From JBBSHE01 sp038253325 (lineage in GTDB: Bacteria; Actinomycetota; Actinomycetes; Propionibacteriales; Nocardioidaceae), in NCBI GenBank assembly GCA_038253325.1, contig JBBSHE010000068.1, forward strand, positions 1 to 11,619: a DNA stretch of 11,619 bases. The letters are read 5' to 3'. Numbering within the stretch: the first letter of the stretch is position 1; every line of letters begins with the position of its first letter. Of this stretch, positions 1 through 6,778 are shown piece by piece. The notes below the pieces were generated by a model. That model did not search any database and was not told where the DNA came from. It saw only the letters and a program-made list of their open reading frames with translations. The position numbers and the translations under genes are program-made.

Positions 1-114
1 ACTCAGATCACTATCCACCCCTGCGCGCTGAACGGTGGGGACATTCGTCCACGACGCGCCCCACGAGTTCGTGCGACGCACGCCCGGTCGGGTCGGTCGC
101 CGTTTGCGAAACCC

Positions 115-334
115 GCTCGCCCGTTCGGGCACTGCGTCCGAACAACCGTCCGCAATAGGGCTCGGTCACTCGGACGATGCCGCCGAACCAGCTCGCCCCT
201 TCGGGCACTGCGTCCGAACAACCGTCCGCAATAGGGCTCGGTCACTCGGACGATGCCGCCGACCAGCCCGTCCCCCGTACAGCGTCCGAACAACCGTCCG
301 CAATAGGGCTCGGTCACTCGGACGATGCCGCCGA
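115..334. repeat. Three copies of a 53-bp repeat upstream of the allH operon
   Basis: The 53-bp core is identical by eye at 134-186, 210-262 and 282-334. Copies 1 and 2 share a further 19 bp on the left (115-133 and 191-209, one mismatch) with a GCCC/GGGC inverted segment, giving 72-bp units. Offsets are 76 and 72 bp. Each core carries a CGTCCG/CGGACG inverted pair (135-140 with 171-176 in copy 1) around a less symmetric middle. The array ends about 47 bp before the allH start. Nothing gene-like is seen in the flanking 1-114 stretch. The role is unknown: it could be operator-like sites, structured leader RNA or a dispersed intergenic repeat family. Confidence 0.9.
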
Positions 335-381
335 ACCCGGTAGCGTCGGTCGCGGAACACCGGCAACCGAGGGAGACGGGT

Positions 382-1068
382 GTGGACGCCCTGCTCTGTG
401 CCAGCACGCTGACCCGAGCGCTGCTCGACGGGCCGCGGCGCCGACTCGTGGTCGTCGACCGCGCCCCGGCCGCTTGGCAGCTCGCCGACGAGACGTCGCG
501 GGTCGTCGGCTGCCTCGTAACCACGGATGCGATCCTGCTCCCTCACGCCCTGCTCGTCGACGTACTTCCGTCCGATCCGACGCGGCTCTCGGTCGGTGAC
601 GGCGCGTTCTGGGTCGGGGATGTCTGCTACCGACCGGGTCGCTGGTGGAGTCCGGCTCGACCGACCCTTGCCGGTCGGCAGGTGCCCCGAGCCGCCGTCG
701 CCGAGCTGGCCGCGCACTGGTCGTACGAGCTCGGCCTGGGCCCCGGCCTGACCCCCCATGCCGACGACGTCCTGTGCGGGGCGCTCGTCGTGCTCGCCGC
801 GACCCGGACCGGCGAGGACCTGCGGGCGATGATCGCAGCAAGCGCCCTGGAGCGCCGCACCACCGCCGCGTCGGCCGCGCTGATCCGGCTGGCCTGTGCC
901 GGCTGGTGCATCCCGCAGGTCGCGGACTTCCTGCGCGACGTGGCGTCCGGCGTCGAGCCGAGTACGAGTCGGGTCCGGCTGCTGGAAGTGGGCGGCACGT
1001 CCGGGCAGGGGCTGCTCGCTGGGATCAGCACCATGCTTCCCCCTCACGGGTCCGGGCTGGCGGCATGA
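382..1068 (+). CDS. allH: DUF2877 protein, oxamate carbamoyltransferase subunit AllH
   Basis: The 228-residue product matches the DUF2877 (YlbF/AllH) family. The best evidence is the glycine-rich motif GLGPGLTPHADDVLCG at about residues 118-133, followed by a helical C-terminal half. In E. coli, AllF, AllG and AllH together form oxamate carbamoyltransferase, which converts oxalurate and phosphate to oxamate and carbamoyl phosphate in the cytoplasm. I chose the GTG at 382 because GGGAG lies 6 bp upstream at 371-375. An in-frame ATG at 325 falls inside the third upstream repeat and is less likely. The stop overlaps the fdrA start as ATGA. As I recall the family, the motif is usually SGDD where this protein has HADD; that is from memory. 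The individual function of this subunit is not clear from sequence. Confidence 0.85.
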   Translation: MDALLCASTLTRALLDGPRRRLVVVDRAPAAWQLADETSRVVGCLVTTDAILLPHALLVDVLPSDPTRLSVGDGAFWVGDVCYRPGRWWSPARPTLAGRQVPRAAVAELAAHWSYELGLGPGLTPHADDVLCGALVVLAATRTGEDLRAMIAASALERRTTAASAALIRLACAGWCIPQVADFLRDVASGVEPSTSRVRLLEVGGTSGQGLLAGISTMLPPHGSGLAA

Positions 1069-2507
1069 GACAGGTCGTCGTGCGCAAGGGGGCGTACCGG
1101 GACTCGGTCACCCTCATGCAGGTCACCAAGGAGCTAGCCGACCGACCCGACGTCGCTCAGGCCCTGGTCGCGATGGCCACGGAGCTCAATCTCGATCTGC
1201 TCGACCAGCTGGGGTTCGCCCGTCCGGACGATGTCGCGCCGTCCGACCTGTTGATCGCGGTCGACGGCGACGAGTCGGCGTTCGAAACCATTCTTGACGC
1301 GGTCGAGGCTTCCCTGGACCGTCGGCCGACGACCATGGCCGGGGGACCTGGCGATCTACCGGCGCGTTCCATCACGGCCGCGGCGCGGCGCGCCGACGCT
1401 AGTCTCGCGCTGGTCAGCACGCCGGGCCGAGTGGCGGCAATCGACGCCGCGGACGCCCTCGCGAACGACCTCGACGTGATGATTTTCAGCGACAACGTCG
1501 GCCTCGCCGAAGAGACCCGGCTGAAGGACCTGGCGGCCGCACGCGGGCGGTTGGTGATGGGCCCGGACTGCGGGACCGCGGTGATCGCCGGCGTCGGGCT
1601 CGGGTTCGCCAACGTCGTCCGGCCCGGCCCCGTCGGCATCGTGGCCGCATCGGGGACGGGCGCCCAACAGATGCTGGCCCTGCTCGACGGCGCCGACGTC
1701 GGTGTCACGTACTGCCTCGGCGTGGGCGGGCGCGACCTGTCGGAGCAGGTGAGCGGCCGGTCGACGCTCGCCGCGCTCGACCTGCTCGAAGCCGACGATT
1801 CCGTCGATCTGATCGTGCTGCTCTCCAAGACCCCGGCGCCGGCGTCGGCCGAGAGGGTGTCGGAGCATCTGTGGTCGCTTCGGACGCGGGTGATCCTGGG
1901 CTACCTCGGCCCGGAACAGCCCGACGTCACCGCGACTGCCGAGGCCGCCGTCACCGCCGTCGGCGGACACTGGCTGCCGCCACCGCGGATCGGCGGCACC
2001 GCCACCCGCTCTCGCGGCTACGTACGCGGGCTGTTCGTCGGTGGGACGCTTTGCGAGGAGGCCCGCTTGATCGCGACCGCCGCCGGTCACCGGGTCGCAT
2101 CCAACATCGCGAAGGACGCGGCGGACCGGCTGGACGAACACCTCACGGCCCGCGGGCACACGTTCATCGACTTCGGCGACGATCAGCTCACGTCCGGGCG
2201 TCCGCACCCGATGATCGACCCGAGCCTGCGGCTGCAGCGACTGATCGCGGAGCTGGCCGATCGCGCCTGCGGTGTCGTGCTGCTCGACGTGGTCCTCGGC
2301 CACGGAGCACATCCGGACCCGGCCGCCGATCTGGTACCCGTCGTCCGCGCCGCAGCGAAGCCGCTTGTGGTCAGCCTGATCGGGACCCGAGACGACCCGC
2401 AGGGCTCGGACGACACCGCCCGCCGACTCGCCGACGCGGGCGCGATCGTCCACCGCTCCAATGCCGCCGCGACCCGCGAGGCCCTCGACCTGGCGGCGAA
2501 GCCGTGA
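1065..2507 (+). CDS. fdrA: FdrA family protein, oxamate carbamoyltransferase subunit AllF
   Basis: The 480-residue product belongs to the FdrA (AllF) family, which has a fold related to the alpha subunit of succinyl-CoA synthetase. Visible signatures are an N-terminal block beginning MRQVVVRKGAYRDSV, the loop AASGTG at about residues 194-199, GVGGRDLS at 219-226 and a following SKTPAP segment. The C-terminal part (about 300-480) resembles the second ligase-like domain. It is the central subunit of the AllFGH oxamate carbamoyltransferase. The ATG at 1065 overlaps the allH stop (ATGA) and fits the family N-terminus, although the frame is open much further upstream. The stop overlaps a GTG start of the next gene (GTGA). 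It is shorter than E. coli FdrA (about 555 residues). Confidence 0.9.
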   Translation: MRQVVVRKGAYRDSVTLMQVTKELADRPDVAQALVAMATELNLDLLDQLGFARPDDVAPSDLLIAVDGDESAFETILDAVEASLDRRPTTMAGGPGDLPARSITAAARRADASLALVSTPGRVAAIDAADALANDLDVMIFSDNVGLAEETRLKDLAAARGRLVMGPDCGTAVIAGVGLGFANVVRPGPVGIVAASGTGAQQMLALLDGADVGVTYCLGVGGRDLSEQVSGRSTLAALDLLEADDSVDLIVLLSKTPAPASAERVSEHLWSLRTRVILGYLGPEQPDVTATAEAAVTAVGGHWLPPPRIGGTATRSRGYVRGLFVGGTLCEEARLIATAAGHRVASNIAKDAADRLDEHLTARGHTFIDFGDDQLTSGRPHPMIDPSLRLQRLIAELADRACGVVLLDVVLGHGAHPDPAADLVPVVRAAAKPLVVSLIGTRDDPQGSDDTARRLADAGAIVHRSNAAATREALDLAAKP

Positions 2508-3943
2508 GCGTCATGGACCCGAACCCGACCGTCGTCACCGCCGGGGTCGGCATCCTCAGCGACGCCCTCGACAACCAAGGTGTGCCGACCGTCCGGGTCG
2601 ACTGGCAACCGCCGGTTGCGGGTACTGAGGACGCTGTCCAGCAGGTGATGCTCGACCCGCGCCGGACCGACGCCAACCAGGCTGCACTCGATGCGATGCT
2701 GAGCGCCCAGGCGAGCCTGGTCGACGTCCGGCCGGCCCGCGACGTCCTCGGCCTCGAGCCCGGGCAGTTCCTCCACGCCGGACCGCCCATCACCTGGGAT
2801 AACGCCTCGGGTCCCCTCAAGGGCGCGCTGATCGGCGCCGTCCTGTTCGAGGGGTGGGCGGACACACCCGAGACCGCCGAGGCGGAGCTGGCGCGGGGGT
2901 CGTACATCTTCGAGCCGTGCCATCACCGCGGCGCAGTCGGCCCGATGGCGGGCGTCGTGTCGCCGTCGATGTGGATGTTCGAGCTGGACGACGCAACCCA
3001 AGGCCGGCGGGCCTGGTGCTCGCTCAACGAAGGCCTCGGCAAGGTGCTGCGCTACGGGGCGTACGGCGCGGAGGTCATCGAGCGGTTGCACTGGATGACC
3101 GACGTCCTCGGCCCAGCGTTGCAGGCAGCGACCCGTGCGACCGGGCCGATCGACGTCAAGGCGATCGTCGCACAGATGGTGCAGATGGGAGACGAGGGGC
3201 ACAACCGGAACCGGGCCGGCACGCTGATGCTGCTCAAGGAGTGGCTGCCCGCGTTGGTCACCGCCGGGCTCGACGGTTCGGACCTGGCCGACGTCGTGCG
3301 GTTCGTGTCCGGCAACGACCACTTCTTCCTCAACCTCGTGATGCCTGCGTGCAAACTCGTGACGGCTGCCGGGTCGGGTATCGCCGGGTCCACCGTCGTG
3401 ACGACAATGGCTCGCAACGGTACGGACTTCGGCCTCCAGGTGTCGGGCACCGGCGACGAGTGGTTCACCGGCCCCGCCCAGCTTGCCGACGGCATGTATC
3501 TCGGCAGCTTCGGACCGGACGACGCCAACCCCGACATCGGTGACTCCGCGATCACCGAGACCGCCGGCCTCGGCGGCTTCGCGATGGCGACCGCGCCCGC
3601 GATCGTCCGGTTCGTCGGCGGCACCGCCTCCGACGCGATCGCGACCACCGCCCGGATGTACGACATCTGCGTGGGTGAGAACCCGGCCTGGGCGATCCCC
3701 GCCCTCGAGTTCCGCGGCACCGCGACCGGCATCGACGTGACCGCCGTGGTCCGCACCGGCGTACTCCCGCAGATCAACACCGGTATGGCCGGTAAGGTCG
3801 CCGGGGTCGGCCAGGTCGGTGCGGGCCTCGTCACCCCGCCGATGGACTGCTTCGTCGGCGCGATCACCGCGCTGGCCGCCGCGGCCCCGTCGATCGACGA
3901 ACCGGTTGGCCGGGCTTCGGGAAGTCCCGCTGCGAGCCTTTGA
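2504..3943 (+). CDS. allG: DUF1116 protein (YlbE-like), oxamate carbamoyltransferase subunit AllG
   Basis: The 479-residue product is a DUF1116 (YlbE/AllG) protein. Motifs include MGDEGHNRN at about residues 228-236, a glycine-rich GSGIAGSTVVTTMARNG segment, ENPAWAIPALEFRG from about residue 392, and TPPMDCF near the C-terminus. It completes the AllFGH set for phosphorolysis of oxalurate. The start is either the GTG at 2504, which overlaps the fdrA stop as GTGA, or the ATG at 2513 three codons later. I prefer the GTG for the coupling, but no strong ribosome binding site decides it. The open frame extends to 1871, but that part is only a shadow of fdrA. At 479 residues it is somewhat longer than E. 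coli YlbE (about 420). It is the last gene of the operon and is followed by strong inverted repeats. Confidence 0.88.
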   Translation: MSVMDPNPTVVTAGVGILSDALDNQGVPTVRVDWQPPVAGTEDAVQQVMLDPRRTDANQAALDAMLSAQASLVDVRPARDVLGLEPGQFLHAGPPITWDNASGPLKGALIGAVLFEGWADTPETAEAELARGSYIFEPCHHRGAVGPMAGVVSPSMWMFELDDATQGRRAWCSLNEGLGKVLRYGAYGAEVIERLHWMTDVLGPALQAATRATGPIDVKAIVAQMVQMGDEGHNRNRAGTLMLLKEWLPALVTAGLDGSDLADVVRFVSGNDHFFLNLVMPACKLVTAAGSGIAGSTVVTTMARNGTDFGLQVSGTGDEWFTGPAQLADGMYLGSFGPDDANPDIGDSAITETAGLGGFAMATAPAIVRFVGGTASDAIATTARMYDICVGENPAWAIPALEFRGTATGIDVTAVVRTGVLPQINTGMAGKVAGVGQVGAGLVTPPMDCFVGAITALAAAAPSIDEPVGRASGSPAASL

Positions 3944-3968
3944 CAGGAGCCGGACTTCACCCAGGTTC

Positions 3969-4008
3969 TCTGCGCTTCACCCAGGAAATTTCCTGGGTGA
4001 AGCGCAGA
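3969..4008. terminator. Perfect 40-bp palindrome after allG (candidate terminator)
   Basis: Bases 3969-3988 are the exact reverse complement of 3989-4008, centred on AAATTT. In RNA this would be a hairpin of about 18 bp with a 4-base loop. The stop of allG is 25 bp upstream. There is no T-tract on either side, so simple intrinsic termination is not assured. The 11-mer CTTCACCCAGG occurs directly repeated at 3955-3965 and 3975-3985 and inverted at 3992-4002. It could instead be a protein-binding palindrome or a short mobile or REP-like element. Confidence 0.65.
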
Positions 4009-4010
4009 CG

Positions 4011-4028
4011 TCCCATGTAAACGTGGGA
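4011..4028. terminator. Small hairpin next to the 40-bp palindrome
   Basis: TCCCATG (4011-4017) pairs with CGTGGGA (4022-4028), with one G-U pair, around a TAAA loop. Only two bases separate it from the large palindrome. It may assist termination between the convergent allG and PH-domain genes. There is no T-tract. Confidence 0.4.
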
Positions 4029-4074
4029 AACCGACAGCGGTTCGCGCGGATCAGCTCTCGCCGCCGGCGCGGTC

Positions 4075-4134
4075 GCCCGCCGGCGCTGTCGCCGGCCGAT
4101 GCTGTAGCCCGCCGGCGCTGTCGCCGGCCGATGC
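4075..4134. repeat. Two 28-bp hairpin repeats in a convergent intergenic region
   Basis: The 28-bp unit at 4075-4102 is repeated exactly at 4107-4134, a period of 32 bp. Each unit contains GCCGGCG-CTGT-CGCCGGC, a 7-bp perfect stem with a 4-base loop (4079-4096 and 4111-4128). A degenerate partial copy precedes them at about 4060-4074. The pair lies between the 3' ends of allG and the PH-domain gene, the usual place for REP-like or bidirectional terminator elements. Confidence 0.8.
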
Positions 4135-4160
4135 GGGGTGGGTCTCACGGGCGACGATGG

Positions 4161-4619
4161 CTAATCGTTGCGGTCGGCTCGGGTCTTCGCTGCGATGATC
4201 CCCGCCAGCTCGCGTGCCGACCGCGACGCCCGGTTGCCGTCGACGGCCTGCAGCGCCATCACGTTGGTACTCGTCCCGTCGCTGAGATCGAGGACTGCCC
4301 ACGGTGCGCTGCCGCCGAACTCGAGGGCGACCGCCTGCGCCCAGTCGTACCTGCGAGTGCTGAAGATGTTCGTGACGGTCAAACCCGTGTCCTCGGCGAC
4401 CAGCTTGCACCGCCCGACTCCCCACAGGACCACCAGGAACGAGGCGAACACCGAGATCAGGGTGATCCGCTGGTACCAGTCGAAGTCGGCTTTCGACTTG
4501 GCAGGCAACGCGATCCAACCGACCACGATGACGGCGACCAGGCAGTTGGCCGCGACGCTGGCGACGATCCGGGTCGCGGCCGGGCGGTACGTCTTCGGGA
4601 GGTGCGGACCGGGTGTCAC
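4161..4619 (-). CDS. Small PH-like domain membrane protein next to hisG
   Basis: This is a 152-residue protein with two hydrophobic segments (about residues 18-38 and 52-68). A hydrophilic C-terminal domain of about 80 residues has the pattern of bacterial PH-like domains (CKLVAEDTGLTVTNIFSTRRYDWAQ). Such proteins sit directly after hisG in many actinobacteria; their function is unknown. The GTG start at 4619 lies 6 bp after the hisG stop, so the gene very probably belongs to the hisE-hisG transcript. Nothing in the sequence links it to histidine synthesis itself. The stop is TAG at 4161-4163. Confidence 0.82.
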   Translation of the reverse strand: MTPGPHLPKTYRPAATRIVASVAANCLVAVIVVGWIALPAKSKADFDWYQRITLISVFASFLVVLWGVGRCKLVAEDTGLTVTNIFSTRRYDWAQAVALEFGGSAPWAVLDLSDGTSTNVMALQAVDGNRASRSARELAGIIAAKTRADRND

Positions 4620-4625
4620 GGCGCC

Positions 4626-5471
4626 CTACAGGCGGCAGGCGTGGATGTCGGTGACCAGGATCCCGCGGGCGCCGAGCGAGTACAACCTGTCCATGACCTT
4701 GTGCGCGTCGGTCCGCGGGACCATCGAGCGGACCGCGACCCAGCCCTCGCGTCGCAACGGCGAGACGGTTGGCGACTCGATCCCGGGCGTCAGGTGGCAC
4801 GCCGCCTCGACGTTGCCGACCTCGATGTCGTAGTCCATCATCACGAAGTTCCGGGCCACCAGGACACCTTCGAGCCGGCGTACGAAGACGTCGTAGCCCT
4901 CGGGGTCGTCGGCGCCGTTCCGGGTCACGAGGACGGCGTCGGACTCGAGGATCGGCTCATTGAACAGCTCGAGGCCGGCCTGGCTCATGCTGGTGCCGGT
5001 CTCCACGACGTCGGCGATGACGTCGGCAACGCCGAGCCGGATGGCGGACTCCACCGCGCCGTCGAGCCGGATCACGTGCGCCGTGATCGACTTCTCCTTG
5101 AGGAAATCCGAGACGAGACCCGGGTACGCCGTCGCGATCCGAGAGCCGTCCAGATCGGACAGCTCGTGCAGCCGTCCTGGCGGTGCGGCGAGCCAGAACC
5201 GTGAGGTGCCGAACTGAAGCGCGAGTCGCTCCCGGACGGCCGCGCCCGAGTCGAGAACCAGGTCTCGGCCGGTCAGCCCGACGTCGAGCGTGCCCTCGCC
5301 GACGTAGACGGCAATGTCGCGCGGGCGCAGATAGAAGAACTCGACCTCGTTGTCCGGGTCAGCGAGCACCAGGTCTCGGTGGTCCCTGCGCTGGCGGTAA
5401 CCGGCCTCCCGGAGCATGCCCTGAGCGGATTCGGAAAGCGATCCCTTGTTCGGTACGGCGACCCTCAGCAT
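4626..5471 (-). CDS. hisG: ATP phosphoribosyltransferase, long form
   Basis: This enzyme makes the first committed step of histidine synthesis: ATP plus PRPP gives N1-phosphoribosyl-ATP and pyrophosphate. The 281-residue length and C-terminal domain (about residues 205-281, ending GILVTDIHACRL) show the long, histidine-inhibited form that needs no HisZ. Other signatures are LRVAVPNKGSL at the N-terminus, GLTGRDLVLD (65-74), the PRPP-binding stretch DVIADVVETGTSM (150-162) and ESPTVSPL (232-239). The ATG at 5471 is chosen because a strong AAGGAGGTGA ribosome binding site lies just upstream; the longer open frame has no family similarity there. That site overlaps the hisE stop codon, so the two genes are probably translationally linked. 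Confidence 0.97.
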   Translation of the reverse strand: MLRVAVPNKGSLSESAQGMLREAGYRQRRDHRDLVLADPDNEVEFFYLRPRDIAVYVGEGTLDVGLTGRDLVLDSGAAVRERLALQFGTSRFWLAAPPGRLHELSDLDGSRIATAYPGLVSDFLKEKSITAHVIRLDGAVESAIRLGVADVIADVVETGTSMSQAGLELFNEPILESDAVLVTRNGADDPEGYDVFVRRLEGVLVARNFVMMDYDIEVGNVEAACHLTPGIESPTVSPLRREGWVAVRSMVPRTDAHKVMDRLYSLGARGILVTDIHACRL

Positions 5472-5487
5472 GGCGTCAGTCACCTCC

Positions 5488-5751
5488 TTACAGGTGCTCG
5501 TAGACCGCGTCGAGCGGCAGGCCACGAGCCAGCATCAGCACCTGCGCGTGGTAGAGCAGCTGGCTGATCTCTGCGGCGAGGCGTGCGTCCGACTCGTACT
5601 CCGCGGCCATCCACGCCTCGGCGGCCTCCTCCACGAGCTTCTTGCCGATCTCGTGGATCCCGCCGTCGAGGGCTCGCACCGTGGCGGAGCCGGCGGATCC
5701 GGCCGCGGCCTTGTCGCTCAGCTCCGTGAACAGCTCGTCGAATGTCTTCAT
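5488..5751 (-). CDS. hisE: Phosphoribosyl-ATP pyrophosphatase
   Basis: HisE hydrolyses phosphoribosyl-ATP to phosphoribosyl-AMP and pyrophosphate, the second step of histidine synthesis. The 87-residue single-domain protein has the all-helical MazG-like metal-binding motif with E41, E42 and E45 in KKLVEEAAEAW, and E61 in EISQLLYH. The glutamine in EISQ is the usual actinobacterial version of the family's acidic motif, as I recall it. It ends GLPLDAVYEHL, as expected. The gene is first in a hisE-hisG-PH operon, 16 bp ahead of hisG. The sequence before the ATG has only a weak ribosome binding site, and a -10-like TAGGCT sits 9 bp away, so the mRNA may be nearly leaderless. Confidence 0.95.
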   Translation of the reverse strand: MKTFDELFTELSDKAAAGSAGSATVRALDGGIHEIGKKLVEEAAEAWMAAEYESDARLAAEISQLLYHAQVLMLARGLPLDAVYEHL

Positions 5752-5760
5752 CGCCCGTCC

Positions 5761-5766
5761 AGCCTA
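5761..5766 (-). promoter_or_regulatory. Candidate -10 box for hisE-hisG
   Basis: On the minus strand TAGGCT (actinobacterial TANNNT) ends 9 bases before the hisE ATG. Transcription would begin at or very near the start codon. No good -35 is seen. Confidence 0.4.
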
Positions 5767-5848
5767 ACGACCGGGAGACCCCCGGACAGGTGGTCTTACG
5801 GTCCGGTGACGAGACGGCCGACCGGTTGCGCAGTCGCGTCCGGCGCCC

Positions 5849-5854
5849 CACAGT
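5849..5854 (+). promoter_or_regulatory. Candidate promoter for the FMN oxidoreductase
   Basis: TTGCGC (5825-5830), an 18-bp spacer and CACAGT (5849-5854) precede the ATG at 5861 by 6 bases. With no ribosome binding site visible, this suggests leaderless expression. The -10 match is weak. Confidence 0.3.
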
Positions 5855-5860
5855 GACGAC

Positions 5861-6586
5861 ATGACCGACGACTCCGGTGCGGAATGGGACTTCAGCGGCC
5901 TGCGGGCGATGTTCGTCAACTGCACATTGAAGAGGTCGCCCGAACGCAGCAACACCCAGGGGCTGGTCGACATCAGCGTGGCCATCATGCGCAAGCACGG
6001 CGTCGAGGTCGAGGTGCTGCGGGCCGTCGACCACGACATCGCCACCGGCGTGTACCCGGACATGACCGAGCACGGGTGGGCCACCGACGAGTGGCCGGCC
6101 ATCCACAAGCGGGTGATGGCGTCCAACATCCTGGTCATCGCCGGCCCGATCTGGCTCGGCGACAACTCCAGCGTCACCAAGCAGGTGATCGAACGGTTGT
6201 ACGCGAACTCCGGCGACCTCAACGAGCAGGGCCAGTGGTCGTTCTACGGCCGGGTCGGCGGTGCGCTCATCACCGGGAACGAGGACGGGATCAAGCACTG
6301 CGCGATGGACATCCTCTACAGCCTCCAGCACATCGGGTACGTCATCCCGCCGCAGGCCGACGCCGGCTGGATCGGCGAGGCCGGCCCCGGGCCGTCGTAC
6401 CTCGACGAGGGCTCGGGTGGCCCCGAGAACGAGTTCACCAACCGCAACACGACGTTTATGACCTGGAACCTGATGCACCTGGCCCGGATGATCGACCGGG
6501 CCGGCGGCATCCCCGCGTACGGCAACCAGCGGGCGGCATGGGACGCGGGCTCACGTTTCGACTTCGAGAAGCCCACGTACCGCTGA
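5861..6586 (+). CDS. Flavodoxin-fold NAD(P)H-dependent FMN oxidoreductase
   Basis: The 241-residue protein matches the NADPH-dependent FMN reductase / flavodoxin-like superfamily. After a beta strand (GLRAMFVN, 13-20) comes the phosphate-binding loop NCTLKRSPERSNTQ (20-33). Then follow GPIWLGDNSSVTKQVIERL (95-113), typical for the flavin-ring side, and GGALITGNEDGIKH (133-146). It is predicted to be a soluble flavoprotein reducing a quinone, nitro compound or flavin; the substrate cannot be told from sequence. The C-terminal extension (about 170-241) is longer than in minimal members. It is divergent from hisE with 109 bp between starts, and followed by a strong terminator, so it is likely transcribed alone. 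The ATG at 5861 lacks a Shine-Dalgarno. Confidence 0.88.
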   Translation: MTDDSGAEWDFSGLRAMFVNCTLKRSPERSNTQGLVDISVAIMRKHGVEVEVLRAVDHDIATGVYPDMTEHGWATDEWPAIHKRVMASNILVIAGPIWLGDNSSVTKQVIERLYANSGDLNEQGQWSFYGRVGGALITGNEDGIKHCAMDILYSLQHIGYVIPPQADAGWIGEAGPGPSYLDEGSGGPENEFTNRNTTFMTWNLMHLARMIDRAGGIPAYGNQRAAWDAGSRFDFEKPTYR

Positions 6587-6625
6587 CCGTCGTTCGAGCA
6601 CAACGTCCCGGGCCGACGAGCGACT

Positions 6626-6674
6626 GGCTGACGAAACGAGCGTCGCTGCGCTCACTTCGTCAGCCGTTGTTTTC
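6626..6674 (+). terminator. Intrinsic terminator after the FMN oxidoreductase gene
   Basis: GGCTGACGAA (6626-6635) pairs perfectly with TTCGTCAGCC (6656-6665). A second stem GAGCG/CGCTC (6638-6642 with 6649-6653) stacks inside. GTTGTTTTC follows at 6666-6674. The T-run and 40 bp distance from the stop fit a rho-independent terminator on the plus strand. Confidence 0.85.
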
Positions 6675-6766
6675 GGACGGGACGTCGGCTGCCCTGAGTC
6701 GTCAGCATGTGCGCGACCTGGTCGTGCCGCGTTCCGGCAGGCTCGGCGGCTCGGGACCGCGACTGA

Positions 6767-6772
6767 CATGAT
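6767..6772 (+). promoter_or_regulatory. Candidate -10 box for the four-helix membrane protein
   Basis: CATGAT ends 6 bases before the GTG at 6779. No ribosome binding site is seen, which fits a leaderless mRNA starting at the GTG. No convincing -35. Confidence 0.35.
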
Positions 6773-6778
6773 GCGTAC

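Noticed and set aside
115..334. CRISPR array
   Set aside because: The repeats are too long, only three in number, and the intervals are short and partly repeated themselves; no cas genes are present.
35..343. Open frames through the 53-bp repeats (repeat protein on either strand)
   Set aside because: The copies are offset by 76 and 72 bp, so they fall in different frames, and no ribosome binding site or family similarity is seen.
325..381. Longer allH start at ATG 325
   Set aside because: It lies inside the upstream repeat and has no ribosome binding site, whereas GTG 382 has GGGAG 6 bp upstream.
3052..3960. Long minus-strand frame opposite allG
   Set aside because: It is the antisense shadow of a gene with clear DUF1116 motifs.
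3955..4134. Insertion sequence remnant
   Set aside because: No transposase fragment or target-site duplication is visible; only inverted and direct short repeats.
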